The notes: generated from the letters alone by a model not told the origin. DNA of 58,394 nucleotides from Streptomyces ureilyticus (GCF_011045025.1 NZ_JAAKZX010000037.1:1-58394), one strand, 5' to 3'. Positions 24,409-33,192 are shown, counted from the first letter of the stretch. Made by a program: numbers and translations.

Positions 24409-26506
24409 CGAACGGCAGCGCCCGGCTGTGCACCACATCGAGCCGGGACACGGCCCGGGTCAGCACGACATACAACCGACGCAGCCCCCGCGCACTCATC
24501 CCCGTCGCGCCTGCCGCCTCACCCTCGTCCCCCGTGTCTCCCCACACCTCCGCGATCGCCGCCGGTTCCACGACCACGACATGGTCGTACTCGAGGCCCT
24601 TGGCGACCCCGGCTCCCAACACCGCGACCCGCGCGCCCAGTTCGTCCGGCCCCGCCGACTCGATCCCCGCGGCCTCGAGCGCCTCCCGCACCCGTACGAC
24701 ATCGGAGTCGGCCGTGATGACCCCGATGGACCCTTCGCGGGCGAGCGCGTACCGCACGGCCGCGACGGTCTCACCGGCAACGTCCGCGGCCTTCCGCATC
24801 CTCAACTCGCCGTCGCTCCGCAGCGATCGGGCCGCGGGCACCCGCACATCAAGCCGGGCCAGCAGCCGGTTGGTCAGCTCGACCACCGCCCCCGGCACCC
24901 GGAACCCGGTCGTCAACGGCACCACCGCGGCCTCCGGCTTCCCCAACTGCCCGAGCAGTACCGGCCAGTCGCGCGCGGCCCACGGAGTGGTCCCCTGCGC
25001 GAGATCACCGAGTACCGTCACCGAGCCGAAGGCCGCCCGCCGCCCGATCGCCCGGCACTCCATCGGCGACAGATCCTGCGCCTCATCGACCACCAAATGC
25101 CCGTAACCCTCCGGGTGTTGAACCAGCCCCGCCACCTCGTCGAGCAGCACGAGATCGGCCGCCGACCACCGCGCCGACTTGTACGACCGAGGCGGCCGGG
25201 CCCACAGAATCGCCTTCTGCTCGTCGGCGTCCAGCACCCCGTCCGCCGCCGCGGCCAGCGCGTCCGGATCGGCGAGCAGTTCCGCGAGGACCTCCTCCGG
25301 CCGCACCGCGGGCCACACGGTGTCGACGTACTCGCTGACCGCCCGCGCCCGCTCGATCTTCCGCACCCATGCGTTCGGCACCGGCCCCGCCCGCCGCTCG
25401 GCCTGCCGCTGAATGTGCCGTACGACCCGCGTCCGTACGCGCTCCCGCCCGACCGCGTACGGCGGCTCTTCGTCCCGTACGCCCGCCACGATCCGCGCCA
25501 ACTCCCCACCCGGCACCCGCCAGCGGTACGCACCGTCCGGCACCGCGAGGTCGCCCGGGCCCTCCGTCCCGACGCGGGCGTACAGCGCCCGGCGCAGCAC
25601 CTCGGCCATCCGCACGTCGTGCTTCACGACGGCCGCCGCTTCCGCGTCCGTGGCCGTCACGGGATGGCGGGCGATCTCGTCCGCGAGGGTCGACTGCCGT
25701 ACGCCCGTCTCCCCGAGCGCGGGCAGCACCTGGGAGATGTACGAGAGGAAGGTGCGGTTGGGTCCGAGGATCAGTAGGCCGGAGCGCTGGATGCGCTGCG
25801 GGTACGTATAGAGGAGGTACGCGGCGCGGTGCAGACCGACCGCGGTCTTGCCGGTGCCCGGAGCGCCCTGCACACAGACGGAGGTCGCGAGGTCGCCGCG
25901 TACGAGATCGTCCTGTTCGGGCTGGATGGTCGCGGCGATGTCGCGCATGGGGCCGACGCGCGGGCGCTCGATCTCGCCCGCGAGGATGCGGCTCTGCCCA
26001 CGGCCCTGCTGCCGCGCCTCCCCCGCACCGGGCTCCTCCCCGAGGTGCTCGTCCTCCAGACCGGTGAGGCCGGCGGACTCGCCCCGGCTGCCCGGCGCCC
26101 AGCCGAACCGCCGGCGCACTCGGACGCCCTGCGGGTCGCGGGCACTCGCCTGGTAGAAGGCGCGTGAGACAGGGGCGCGCCAGTCGACGACGAGGGGTGG
26201 GGCGGCGGGGTGTTCGCTGATCCTCAGCCGCCCGACGTGATAGCTCTGCCCGGCGTGTTCGCCACCGTCGAAGTCCAACCGCCCGAAGAACAAGGGCCCT
26301 TCGGGCAGTTCCTTCAACTCCTTTGCTTTGCTGCGCAGTTGATAGCCGAGCACTTCGGCGTCGGCTCCGGAGGCGGAGACGTCCTCGCCGGTGACGACGT
26401 GCTCCTGGGCGCCGTCGATCATCGCGGCGAGGGCGGCTCGACAGGTTTCGTGATGGGCACGTTCTTGGGTGAGGGCGTGCTGGAGGGAGGGCTCAGGGGA
26501 CGTCAT
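24404..26506 (-). CDS. helR: HelD/HelR-family RNA polymerase recycling ATPase
   Basis: A 700-residue UvrD-like superfamily I ATPase. The N-terminal helical arm (about 1-60, LQHALTQERAHHETCRAALA) is followed by a beta-rich segment. Walker A is CVQGAPGTGKTAVGLHRAAY near residue 218, and Walker B is HLVVDEAQDLSPMEC. The order matches the HelD class that releases stalled RNA polymerase. The ~700 residue size is closer to HelR, which protects polymerase from rifamycins, than to the larger HelD, but I cannot separate them with certainty. TACCCT lies seven bases before ATG 26506 and suggests a leaderless mRNA. A GTAACG-N6-CGTTAC palindrome overlaps that -10. No rifamycin-associated element is visible. 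Confidence 0.85.
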   Translation of the reverse strand: MTSPEPSLQHALTQERAHHETCRAALAAMIDGAQEHVVTGEDVSASGADAEVLGYQLRSKAKELKELPEGPLFFGRLDFDGGEHAGQSYHVGRLRISEHPAAPPLVVDWRAPVSRAFYQASARDPQGVRVRRRFGWAPGSRGESAGLTGLEDEHLGEEPGAGEARQQGRGQSRILAGEIERPRVGPMRDIAATIQPEQDDLVRGDLATSVCVQGAPGTGKTAVGLHRAAYLLYTYPQRIQRSGLLILGPNRTFLSYISQVLPALGETGVRQSTLADEIARHPVTATDAEAAAVVKHDVRMAEVLRRALYARVGTEGPGDLAVPDGAYRWRVPGGELARIVAGVRDEEPPYAVGRERVRTRVVRHIQRQAERRAGPVPNAWVRKIERARAVSEYVDTVWPAVRPEEVLAELLADPDALAAAADGVLDADEQKAILWARPPRSYKSARWSAADLVLLDEVAGLVQHPEGYGHLVVDEAQDLSPMECRAIGRRAAFGSVTVLGDLAQGTTPWAARDWPVLLGQLGKPEAAVVPLTTGFRVPGAVVELTNRLLARLDVRVPAARSLRSDGELRMRKAADVAGETVAAVRYALAREGSIGVITADSDVVRVREALEAAGIESAGPDELGARVAVLGAGVAKGLEYDHVVVVEPAAIAEVWGDTGDEGEAAGATGMSARGLRRLYVVLTRAVSRLDVVHSRALPFG

Positions 26507-26513
26507 TCCAGCA

Positions 26514-26534
26514 AGGGTAACGCCAAAACGTTAC
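26514..26534 (-). promoter_or_regulatory. helR -10 box overlapped by GTAACG-N6-CGTTAC palindrome
   Basis: On the minus strand TACCCT (26519-26514) sits seven bases before the ATG. GTAACG (26517-26522) and CGTTAC (26529-26534) form a perfect 6-bp inverted repeat that covers part of the -10 and the spacer, where a repressor would block transcription. The TetR gene immediately upstream is the nearest candidate. Confidence 0.55.
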
Positions 26535-26602
26535 TTGGTTAAATTTATTATCGAGTCTCATCTCGTGCGAGAGGTCGGTGGCGCTACGGACCGAACCACG
26601 TC

Positions 26603-27223
26603 TCAGGCGAACCGCTTCAACCCCGCACCCAACTGCCGAAAGGCCAGCTCGGCCGCGGCAACGGCATCCGCCCGGACCTCCTCCGCGCGCTCCCCAGCAG
26701 CCATCCGCCGTACGTTCTCCATCGCGAGGATCCGCCGCACGGCCACCATCTGCCCGGCGGCGAGCCGCGCCTCGAGGTCCCCGCCGAGGGCCCGGGCGAG
26801 CGCCTCCTCGGACCGCTCCAGAAACCCGGACAGCCGGGCCACGAGCGAGGGGGTCCCGTAGAGCAGCCGGTGATAGGCGAGCACGGGCTCGGCATCATTG
26901 AGCCCGGTGACGGGATCACACCGCTCCAGCCCGTCAAGGAAGTGCACCCGCAACGCATCGAGCGGCGACTGCCCCTCGCTCCGCTCGTCAACGACCCGCG
27001 CGGCCTCCTGCTCATGATCGGCGAACCGGTGCAGGACCAGGTCCTCCTTCGCCGGGAAGTACCGGAAGAGGGTCGGCTTGGAGATCTCGGCGGCGGCGGC
27101 GATCTCGGCTACGGAGACGGCGTCGAACCCCTTCTGCAGGAAGAGCCCGATCGCGACGTCGGAGACCGCCTGGTACATACGTTGCTTTTTGCGCTCCCGC
27201 AGACCCGTCTCGCTGGTGCTCAT
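26603..27223 (-). CDS. TetR-family transcriptional regulator
   Basis: A 206-residue protein with an N-terminal HTH (about 10-60: RKKQRMYQAVSDVAIGLFLQ, VAEIAAAAEISKPTLFRYFP) and a C-terminal helical ligand-binding domain. ATG 27223 overlaps the phosphotransferase stop by ATGA, so it is the last gene of an APH-HAD-APH-TetR operon. It is followed by helR on the same strand, 97 bases on. It may repress its own operon, helR, or both. Confidence 0.9.
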   Translation of the reverse strand: MSTSETGLRERKKQRMYQAVSDVAIGLFLQKGFDAVSVAEIAAAAEISKPTLFRYFPAKEDLVLHRFADHEQEAARVVDERSEGQSPLDALRVHFLDGLERCDPVTGLNDAEPVLAYHRLLYGTPSLVARLSGFLERSEEALARALGGDLEARLAAGQMVAVRRILAMENVRRMAAGERAEEVRADAVAAAELAFRQLGAGLKRFA

Positions 27224-28275
27224 GCGTCTTGAGCGTACTGCCGCTTCCACCACAGCAGAGCTGCCGCTGTCTGCCGCCGGGTCGGTACCGTGTCCAGGCC
27301 CAGCGGTTCGGCTCCGGCCTCGAGGACTTTCCGCACCTGCTGAACCGCGCGCGGGAGTGTGAGGCCACTCTGAAGGGCGGTCACTGCACGGATGACGTCC
27401 GTGCAGACGGACTGCGCCCATTTGAAAGTGACCAGACGGACCAGATCCGCAGTGCATCCCCGCGACGCGCCCGGTCTCACGTTCTCGACCGCTTCCGCCC
27501 AGCGTGCCGTCACCTCATGTGCCTGCCGGTGCGGATAGCGCATCAGATACAGATGGGTGGCGAGGTCGTACAGCGGATCGCCGAACATGGCCAGTTCCCA
27601 GTCGATGACCCACAGTCGATCCTGCGGATCGACGATGAGGTTCTCACGGTGCAGATCACCGTGGAGCAGGTGGAAGGGCCGTTCCTGGAGCCCCGACACA
27701 TGCTTGCGCAGACATCCGAAGCAGTCCTGGTCGAGGCCGAGGCTCCGGAAGAGGGAACCGAAGGCCCAGAGGTTCCGCTTGTACACGTTCTCCTCGGAGA
27801 AAACCACGAGTCGCTCCAGGAACCCCGACGAGTCGCCGTCGGCTGCCCGATCCAGGGGATTGCACCGACGCCGAACGAGCAGGCTTTCGGGGTCGATCGC
27901 AGTCAGATCCCTGAACACGCCCATGAGCTGCCCGAGGTGGTGCGGGGGTATCGCGCGCCCCGCCTGGAACCGGGAGCCGAGGGTCTCGCCCTCCACGAAT
28001 CTCTGCAGGGGGATCGACTCGACCTGAATCACCTCCGGAACAGACCGCACCCGCCCGGCGAGGGCCATCAATAACTGCTCCTCACCGGCAAAGCATTTCC
28101 GGTCGAACCAGTCTCGGCTCGGCTGCGGCTCGCGGATCTTCCATCGGGCCGGGTCCCCGCTCTCCGGATACGGCAGGGGGAAGACGTACGTCTCATGGTG
28201 GTGGCCGCGCAGCGGGCCCTCGACCACGCCCTCGGAACCGGCGATTTCCGCCGCCCGGTGTCCGGCACCTGCCAC
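27220..28275 (-). CDS. APH-family phosphotransferase (kinase), copy 1
   Basis: A 351-residue aminoglycoside/choline-kinase-like protein. The Brenner motif is HLLHGDLHRENLIVDPQ near residue 205, the metal-binding loop is LWVIDWELAMFGDPLYDLAT, and an N-terminal segment HHHETYVFPLPY precedes the nucleotide-binding lobe. It starts four bases after the HAD1 stop and overlaps TetR by ATGA. Together with HAD1 it forms a kinase-phosphatase pair. Relatives phosphorylate aminoglycosides, choline or other hydroxylated molecules, so the substrate is open. Confidence 0.87.
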   Translation of the reverse strand: MAGAGHRAAEIAGSEGVVEGPLRGHHHETYVFPLPYPESGDPARWKIREPQPSRDWFDRKCFAGEEQLLMALAGRVRSVPEVIQVESIPLQRFVEGETLGSRFQAGRAIPPHHLGQLMGVFRDLTAIDPESLLVRRRCNPLDRAADGDSSGFLERLVVFSEENVYKRNLWAFGSLFRSLGLDQDCFGCLRKHVSGLQERPFHLLHGDLHRENLIVDPQDRLWVIDWELAMFGDPLYDLATHLYLMRYPHRQAHEVTARWAEAVENVRPGASRGCTADLVRLVTFKWAQSVCTDVIRAVTALQSGLTLPRAVQQVRKVLEAGAEPLGLDTVPTRRQTAAALLWWKRQYAQDA

Positions 28276-28279
28276 AGGG

Positions 28280-28993
28280 CTACGCCCCGTCGAGCAATGG
28301 CCCGTACGAACTGAGCACCAGCGACGCCCCTGCTCCCCGCAACCCTGATTCCTTGCGGGCGTTGCGGCCGTAGCCGATGAACGGGACGCCCGCGCGGTCC
28401 GCCGCCTCCACGTCGGTCGCCGTGTCGCCGATCATCACCGCGTCCTCAGGGGCGAGGTCCAGGCTCCGCAGCGCGCGGGTGAGGACATGGGGGTGCGGCT
28501 TCATCAGGCCCGGGTCGTTGGTGCGGCCGTGGATGGTCTCGAAGCAGCCGCACAGCCCCTTGTCCTCCAGATATGCGGACGCCGCACGCGGGGAGTTGTT
28601 GGTGACCACGGCCAGGCGCCGACCCTGCTCGAACAGAGTGCGGATCAGGTCCTCCGCCCCCGGCGTGCCCCACGCCGACGGGACGGCGGCCAGCTCCCCG
28701 TCTGTCACGCGCTTCTCCAGTTCCGCGACGAGGCCCCGCAGGCCGCGGTCCCGCTGCGCCGCCCGGTGCACCGCGCGCAGCACCACATGCGGGTCAATGT
28801 CCGTGCGCTCCCGCGCCGCGAGCACGTTCCCGGCGCCGAAGTCGTCGACAGTACGCCGGAGTTCGTCCGCCACATGCACGGACACCCCTTCGGGGAAGAG
28901 CCGGCAGATTGGACCGTCGAAGTCGAAGAGGACCCCGCGCGCCGCCGCGAGCCGTTCGCGAGCCTCCGTGAGACCTGCCAGGTCAACCACCAT
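28280..28993 (-). CDS. HAD-superfamily phosphatase, copy 1
   Basis: A 237-residue HAD subfamily IA phosphatase. Motif I is VLFDFDGPICRLFPEG near residue 22, motif II is AVVTNNSPRAASAY, the motif III lysine is in MKPHPHVLTRAL and motif IV is VMIGDTATDVEAADRAG. The alpha-helical cap domain lies at about 40-110. ATG 28993 overlaps the upstream APH2 stop by eleven bases. It is paralogous to the HAD genes at 31480 and 34199 and belongs to their FDFDGP group, although its cap differs more. Confidence 0.9.
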   Translation of the reverse strand: MVVDLAGLTEARERLAAARGVLFDFDGPICRLFPEGVSVHVADELRRTVDDFGAGNVLAARERTDIDPHVVLRAVHRAAQRDRGLRGLVAELEKRVTDGELAAVPSAWGTPGAEDLIRTLFEQGRRLAVVTNNSPRAASAYLEDKGLCGCFETIHGRTNDPGLMKPHPHVLTRALRSLDLAPEDAVMIGDTATDVEAADRAGVPFIGYGRNARKESGLRGAGASLVLSSYGPLLDGA

Positions 28994-30110
28994 GCTGCAG
29001 CTCCATCCGCCCTGCTCGATCCGCCGCATGCCAGGCCCGCAGCGCTTCCTCCGCCGTGTGCTCGTCCACGGGTGCGTCTTCCATCATCAGCAGCTTCCAG
29101 GCCCGGGTCATCGCACGGCACACACTGCGAGCAGCCCGTGCGAAGTCCTCGTGTCCCGGCTCCGCGGGGAGGCCGAGCGCGGCGCGCATCACGTCAGGAA
29201 AGACCGACTGCACGTATTCGAAGTCGATGTAGACCGGCAGGTCACGCTCCATATCCTCGGTCATCTCGGCATGGCCCGACCTGCACATGGCTTCCTTCCA
29301 CAAGTGGATCATCTCTGCGTACTCGTCCACGTCGTAGTCCATCCGGATCAGGTGGGTGGCGAGATCGTGCAGGGGGTCGCCGTACATCGCGAGTTCCCAG
29401 TCGATGACGGACAGATACTCGTTATCGGCCTGCCGAGTCACCACCACGTTGGCACGGTGGACGTCGGTGTGCAGGAGGGCGAACGGCCGCTCGGCCAGGT
29501 CCGGGACGGAGTCCATGAAGCGCCCGACGGCGTCGGACGGCACCCCAACCGCGTCGAACAGTTCCCCGAAGCGGGCCAGGTTCCTGTGGTGCACGCCATC
29601 CGCGAAGTCGGCCAGCCAGCGCAGGAAGCCCGCACTGTCCCCGTCTTCGGGCCAGTTGTCCGGGCGACGCGGCAGCTCGCTCTCCGGGATGTCCGCCACG
29701 CGGGCGAAGAACTCCGCGAACGCGGCCAGCCGCTCGGTGCCGACGGGCTCGCCGACCGGTGCCTCCTCGGCGAGGGAGCACCCCTCCAGGAAGGCGTGCA
29801 CCGACCACGTGCCGAAGTCGTGGATGCACCGCGGGACGTCGCTCAAGCGGTTACTCACCGCCCGCAGCACCTCTGACTCGCTCCGCCAGATCCGGGGCAC
29901 CACTTCCACCGTCTCGTAGGGGAACCGGAACTTGGCGCGAACCTGCCCCGACTCCTCCCCCAGCAACCACGCCAGCGGCGTGCCCAGGGCAACGATGTAA
30001 TTGAGATTGTGGTGGCCGGTGACCATGGCCACTCCGGGCCGACGGCGGCGCACCTCTACGAGCAGGCGGACCAGTGGCCTGAGAGCTCGGTGTGGCTGAG
30101 GTGGCGCCAT
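28983..30110 (-). CDS. APH-family phosphotransferase (kinase), copy 2
   Basis: A 375-residue protein with GHHNLNYIVALGTPLAWLLG near the N-terminus, catalytic loop LLHTDVHRANVVVTRQAD (Thr replaces the usual Gly of HGD) and SVIDWELAMYGDPLHDLATH. It is related to copy 1 but clearly divergent. ATG 30110 has TACGCT eight bases upstream and no ribosome binding site. ATG 30026 is an alternative. It is the first gene of the APH-HAD-APH-TetR operon, 74 bases downstream of GntR1. The spacer holds two CTCATGAT repeats twelve bases apart. Confidence 0.85.
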   Translation of the reverse strand: MAPPQPHRALRPLVRLLVEVRRRRPGVAMVTGHHNLNYIVALGTPLAWLLGEESGQVRAKFRFPYETVEVVPRIWRSESEVLRAVSNRLSDVPRCIHDFGTWSVHAFLEGCSLAEEAPVGEPVGTERLAAFAEFFARVADIPESELPRRPDNWPEDGDSAGFLRWLADFADGVHHRNLARFGELFDAVGVPSDAVGRFMDSVPDLAERPFALLHTDVHRANVVVTRQADNEYLSVIDWELAMYGDPLHDLATHLIRMDYDVDEYAEMIHLWKEAMCRSGHAEMTEDMERDLPVYIDFEYVQSVFPDVMRAALGLPAEPGHEDFARAARSVCRAMTRAWKLLMMEDAPVDEHTAEEALRAWHAADRAGRMELQHGG

Positions 30111-30130
30111 GAGCGGTCAGCGTAGCCCGT

Positions 30131-30150
30131 CTCATGATCAACCTCATGAT
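30131..30150. promoter_or_regulatory. two CTCATGAT direct repeats upstream of APH2
   Basis: CTCATGAT occurs at 30131-30138 and 30143-30150, a period of twelve bases, in the 74-base spacer between GntR1 and the kinase operon. It is a possible operator or activator site. No protein can be assigned. Confidence 0.35.
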
Positions 30151-30184
30151 GTGTCAGCATGTGGACCAGCGTGGCTACTCAGCG

Positions 30185-31117
30185 TCACTGTGATGGCCCC
30201 TTCGGGTCCGCGGCGGGCCGGTCGGCGGTCGTGTCCGACGCTTCCTGGGCCATCAGGTTCCAGTGGGACTCGAAAAACCCCCGCATGCTGCTGACGAACA
30301 GGGAGTCGTTCGATTCGGTGTTGCTCTTGTCCTCCCTGAAGTAGGTGAACGTGGTGCTCCAGCCCAGCACGTCCAGGCCCGTGACCACGCTGCCGTCCCG
30401 GAGGTGGACCGGGCGCTCGACCACCTCGTACGGCGCGAAGAGGACCTCGGACCCGTTGACCACGTAGAGCTTGAACTCCGGAGTCAACGGCGTCCGGCGC
30501 ACCTGGACCCTGGCCTCGCGCATTCCCCAATCACGGACCAGGTCGTCCAGGGTTGTGCGCACACCGTCCTCGTGGGTCTGGGACATCTGCCACCAGCGGT
30601 CGGTCAGCCGGGTGTCGGCCGGGTCCCCCTTCACGCAGGGGTAGCGCGGCGGCGGCTCCAGAGTGGGCAGGAGCATGCGGATCGCGACCCTCTCAGGAGC
30701 CTTGGCCTTGCCCGCTGAGATGTGGTCCGCCTGGGTCTGGATGTGCCGGGCCAGGGTCTCGGACGTGAGGCTGTAGACGTCCAGGACCACTTCGGGCCGC
30801 GCGAAGGCCTCCCGTATCAGCTCTCCGAGCAGCACGCCCTTGCGCGGTCCGGGACGCGGTGCCGGCATCTGCCCCTCGGGCCTCTCGCGCACAAACGTCC
30901 CGCTGCCCTGGCGCGCGATGATCCACCCTTCCTCCGCCAGTTCCTTCAGGACCCGCTGCACAGTGTCGCGTGAGACCCCGTACTCGGCCGCCAGGTCCCG
31001 CTGCCGGGGCAGCGGGTCCCCCTCCCTCAGGGCGCCGCCGGTCAGCATGTCGCGCAGGGCGTTCGCGACGCGGCGGAACTGCCGGCCCTTGTTCTCGTCG
31101 CTCTGTGACGTGGCCAC
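30185..31117 (-). CDS. GntR-type regulator with uncharacterised C-terminal domain (GntR1, subtype A)
   Basis: A 310-residue protein with an N-terminal winged HTH (about 12-75: VANALRDMLTGGALREGDPL, QRDLAAEYGVSRDTVQRVLK, RQGSGTFV). The C-terminal domain of about 210 residues is shared with GntR3: EVVLDVYSLTSETLARHIQT, then RMLLPTLEP, then FKLYVVNGSEVLFAPYEVVE and a final FESHWNLM-like helix. This is not one of the standard FadR, HutC, MocR or YtrA domains I can recognise. GTG 31117 lies six bases after TAGGTT. It is divergent from micro-membrane protein 1. Confidence 0.85.
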   Translation of the reverse strand: MATSQSDENKGRQFRRVANALRDMLTGGALREGDPLPRQRDLAAEYGVSRDTVQRVLKELAEEGWIIARQGSGTFVRERPEGQMPAPRPGPRKGVLLGELIREAFARPEVVLDVYSLTSETLARHIQTQADHISAGKAKAPERVAIRMLLPTLEPPPRYPCVKGDPADTRLTDRWWQMSQTHEDGVRTTLDDLVRDWGMREARVQVRRTPLTPEFKLYVVNGSEVLFAPYEVVERPVHLRDGSVVTGLDVLGWSTTFTYFREDKSNTESNDSLFVSSMRGFFESHWNLMAQEASDTTADRPAADPKGPSQ

Positions 31118-31177
31118 CCGCCGAACCTACCTCTTCCACCCGCCCACCACACCACTTCCCGACAAATTCGCCTCAAG

Positions 31178-31245
31178 ATTGGACTGTTGGTTACTGGATC
31201 TATCAAGCAGGGGATAGCCCAACCAAGAGAATCCAGTCCAATTGG
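31178..31245. promoter_or_regulatory. GntR1/micro-membrane protein 1 control region with GTTGGTTAC half sites
   Basis: TTGGACTG at 31179-31186 is mirrored by CAGTCCAA at 31234-31241. Between them GTTGGTTAC (31186-31194) resembles half of the AGTTGGTNACCAACT sites found elsewhere in the island, and CCAACCAAG (31219-31227) resembles the other half. The region lies between divergent promoters. Confidence 0.5.
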
Positions 31246-31287
31246 CCGGAATATTGACGGCCTAGACGACGGAAATGGGTGGGGATC

Positions 31288-31470
31288 ATGAGGTTCATGC
31301 AGCTCATACCGGCTGTGGCAGTGGTGGGCTTCCAGGAAGCGATGCAGTGGAAGTTCGGTCCACTCGGCATCGCCTGCCTGGTTCTCCTGGGGATTGGACT
31401 GAAAGCACGTAGCACCACCTGCACAACAGTGGGCGCGGTGGTGCTGGTCCTGCTGATGACCCAGGCGTGA
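31288..31470 (+). CDS. 60-residue membrane protein (micro-membrane protein 1)
   Basis: MRFMQLIPAVAVVGFQEAMQ begins a hydrophobic 60-residue protein. It has a short first helix, a Gly-Pro turn (KFGPLG), a second helix and the charged motif GIGLKARS, and ends in a third hydrophobic run VGAVVLVLLMT. It is homologous to the proteins at 36050 and 37440, sharing GF-E, FG--G, GI-KAK and IGAV positions. ATG 31288 has GGTGGGGATC upstream. It is convergent with HAD2, whose stop is ten bases away. The function is unknown. Confidence 0.75.
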   Translation: MRFMQLIPAVAVVGFQEAMQWKFGPLGIACLVLLGIGLKARSTTCTTVGAVVLVLLMTQA

Positions 31471-31479
31471 TCCACTACG

Positions 31480-32223
31480 TCAGGAGCGGCCGCGCACCAC
31501 GTGCAGCAGACGGTCGAGCGACTCCACGACGTACTGCGGTGCGACGCCCGCCTCCAACAGGCCCTTCCCCACTTCCTCGTTACGCGCGTAGCCAATGAAC
31601 GCCATGCCCATCTCCCGGGCGGCTGCGTAGTCGGTCGGGGAGTCGCCGATCATCACAGACGAATCGGGAGCCGCCCCCATGGCGTTCAGTGCGCGCTGCA
31701 GCGTGTGCGGGTGCGGCTTGAGGAGACTCAGGTCCTGTGTACGGCCGTAGATGTGGGGAGCGAAGCAGTCTGTGAGCTCCCGGTCCGCGAGGTACTTCCT
31801 CACCGCGCGGGACGAGTTGTTGGTGGCTATGGCCATCCGCGCTCCCACGGCCACCCAGGTGCGAATAAGGGGATACGCATACGGCGTGGGCCACGCTCTC
31901 GGCACCTTTCTCAGCTCCTGCTGGGTGAGCAGTTCCTCGAGCTCAGCCACCAGGTCGCTGCCAGGATGACGGCCAGCCACCGCGCTGAGGACCAGATGCG
32001 GATCCGGATGATCGCGTTCCTGCTCGGTGAGCAGTCCGGACAGCCCTCGCTCCTCCAGCCAGTTCACCTGATCTCTGGCGACGCGTTCCGCCGAGTCTCC
32101 GGGAAACAGGAGGCATATGGGGCCGTCGAAGTCGAAGACGACATGCCGCACCCGCGCGACCAGGTCTCCGAGCGCCCCGTTCGTTTCCGTCACCAACTCG
32201 GCCTCTGTAGTTTCAGAATCCAC
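31480..32223 (-). CDS. HAD-superfamily phosphatase, copy 2
   Basis: A 247-residue HAD IA phosphatase. Motif I is VVFDFDGPICLLFPGD, the cap contains DQVNWLEERGLSGLLTEQER, motif II is AIATNNSSRAVRKYL, CFAPHIYGRTQDLSLLKPHP supplies the motif III lysine and motif IV is VMIGDSPTDYAAAREMG. It is the closest paralogue of copy 3, with long identical blocks such as PHIYGRTQDLSLLKPHPH. GTG 32223 shares one base with the TAG of GntR2 (TAGTG), so translation is coupled. A long upstream frame extension is a shadow of GntR2. Confidence 0.9.
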   Translation of the reverse strand: MDSETTEAELVTETNGALGDLVARVRHVVFDFDGPICLLFPGDSAERVARDQVNWLEERGLSGLLTEQERDHPDPHLVLSAVAGRHPGSDLVAELEELLTQQELRKVPRAWPTPYAYPLIRTWVAVGARMAIATNNSSRAVRKYLADRELTDCFAPHIYGRTQDLSLLKPHPHTLQRALNAMGAAPDSSVMIGDSPTDYAAAREMGMAFIGYARNEEVGKGLLEAGVAPQYVVESLDRLLHVVRGRS

Positions 32224-33107
32224 TAGCTGAGTGTCAGGTCCGCGGCGATCGTTTCCCAGAGGGCGTCGAACCAGTTCTGCGACTCCTGCACAAACGCCTG
32301 CTGTCCTGCCCCCGCGCTGAAGGAGAAGAGTAGCGACCCCGTACCCCAGGCATCGTGCAGCTCCCGCGCGGTCCCGTCGATCTCCTCTGTCGTCTCCGTG
32401 ACGATGTAGTGGGCGACCAGAACCTCGCGGCCGTTGAGCAGATAGACCTTCTGGAACGGGGTGCTGTCCACGGTGCGGAAGCTGACCTGGACGTCGATGT
32501 TGTGGGTTTGGCGCAGCGTGTTCAAGTTGTGCTCGACGACCCGCTGCTGATTGTTCCGCTGCTTGAGAGAGCGCTGGTGGATGCTGTCCGACAGATCCGC
32601 GTCGTGATCCCATCCCTTACGCGGAGAGGGATAGAGCAAGTGGTGCTTCATGCTCGGCACCAGAATACGGACCTTGATCGACTCCGGGCGGACTCGGCCT
32701 TCGTGGATGAGGCGAACGGGCTCCGCGAGCGCCAGCATCAGCGACTCCGAGCTCAAGGACACGGCGTCGATCCGTACATGCGGTACGGCAAATGCTTCCG
32801 CCAAGCGTGGTGCCAGGGCCACGATCGTCGCCTGGGGCGGGTCTTCGGCTCCGGTGGGATCGGGCGAGGCGATACGCGGCGGGCTCCCCTTGCTCACGTT
32901 GGTGAGCAATCCGTCCCTCTGGAGCATCCGCAGCGCCTGCCGTATCGCGCCGCGCTCCACGCCGAACTGCCCGGCCAGCTCGGCCTGCGTCGGCAGCCGG
33001 TCGTCTGCCTTGAGTTCACCCACGCGTATGCGCTCGCGCAAGACGTCGGCGATCTCCCTGGGCGAGAGTTTGCTGCTGCCGTTCACCGCTACGTTCTCCT
33101 GGATCAC
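32223..33107 (-). CDS. GntR-type regulator (GntR2, subtype B)
   Basis: A 294-residue protein with a winged HTH (about 14-75: SPREIADVLRERIRVGELKA, QAELAGQFGVERGAIRQALR). The C-terminal domain has VRIDAVSLSSESLMLALAEP, IRILVPSMKHH-like segments, KVYLLNGREVLVAHYIVTET and a final ESQNWFDALWETIAADLTLS. Subtype B is shared with GntR4 and GntR5. GTG 33107 follows TAGCGT by six bases. An internal GTG at 33086 with CAGGAG upstream is an alternative. It is translationally coupled to HAD2. Confidence 0.87.
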   Translation of the reverse strand: MIQENVAVNGSSKLSPREIADVLRERIRVGELKADDRLPTQAELAGQFGVERGAIRQALRMLQRDGLLTNVSKGSPPRIASPDPTGAEDPPQATIVALAPRLAEAFAVPHVRIDAVSLSSESLMLALAEPVRLIHEGRVRPESIKVRILVPSMKHHLLYPSPRKGWDHDADLSDSIHQRSLKQRNNQQRVVEHNLNTLRQTHNIDVQVSFRTVDSTPFQKVYLLNGREVLVAHYIVTETTEEIDGTARELHDAWGTGSLLFSFSAGAGQQAFVQESQNWFDALWETIAADLTLS

Positions 33108-33192
33108 CGCGACACGCTACAACTCTTGCCCTGTCAGAAGATCCACTGTCCTCCTGTTCAGGATGTCGGCCAAACACCGGCACTTGGCTCGA

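Noticed and set aside
26507..26602. Rifamycin-associated element upstream of the HelR-like gene
   Set aside because: The 19-bp GGGGCTTGC/GCAAGCCCC-type palindrome is not present. Only the shorter GTAACG/CGTTAC repeat is found.
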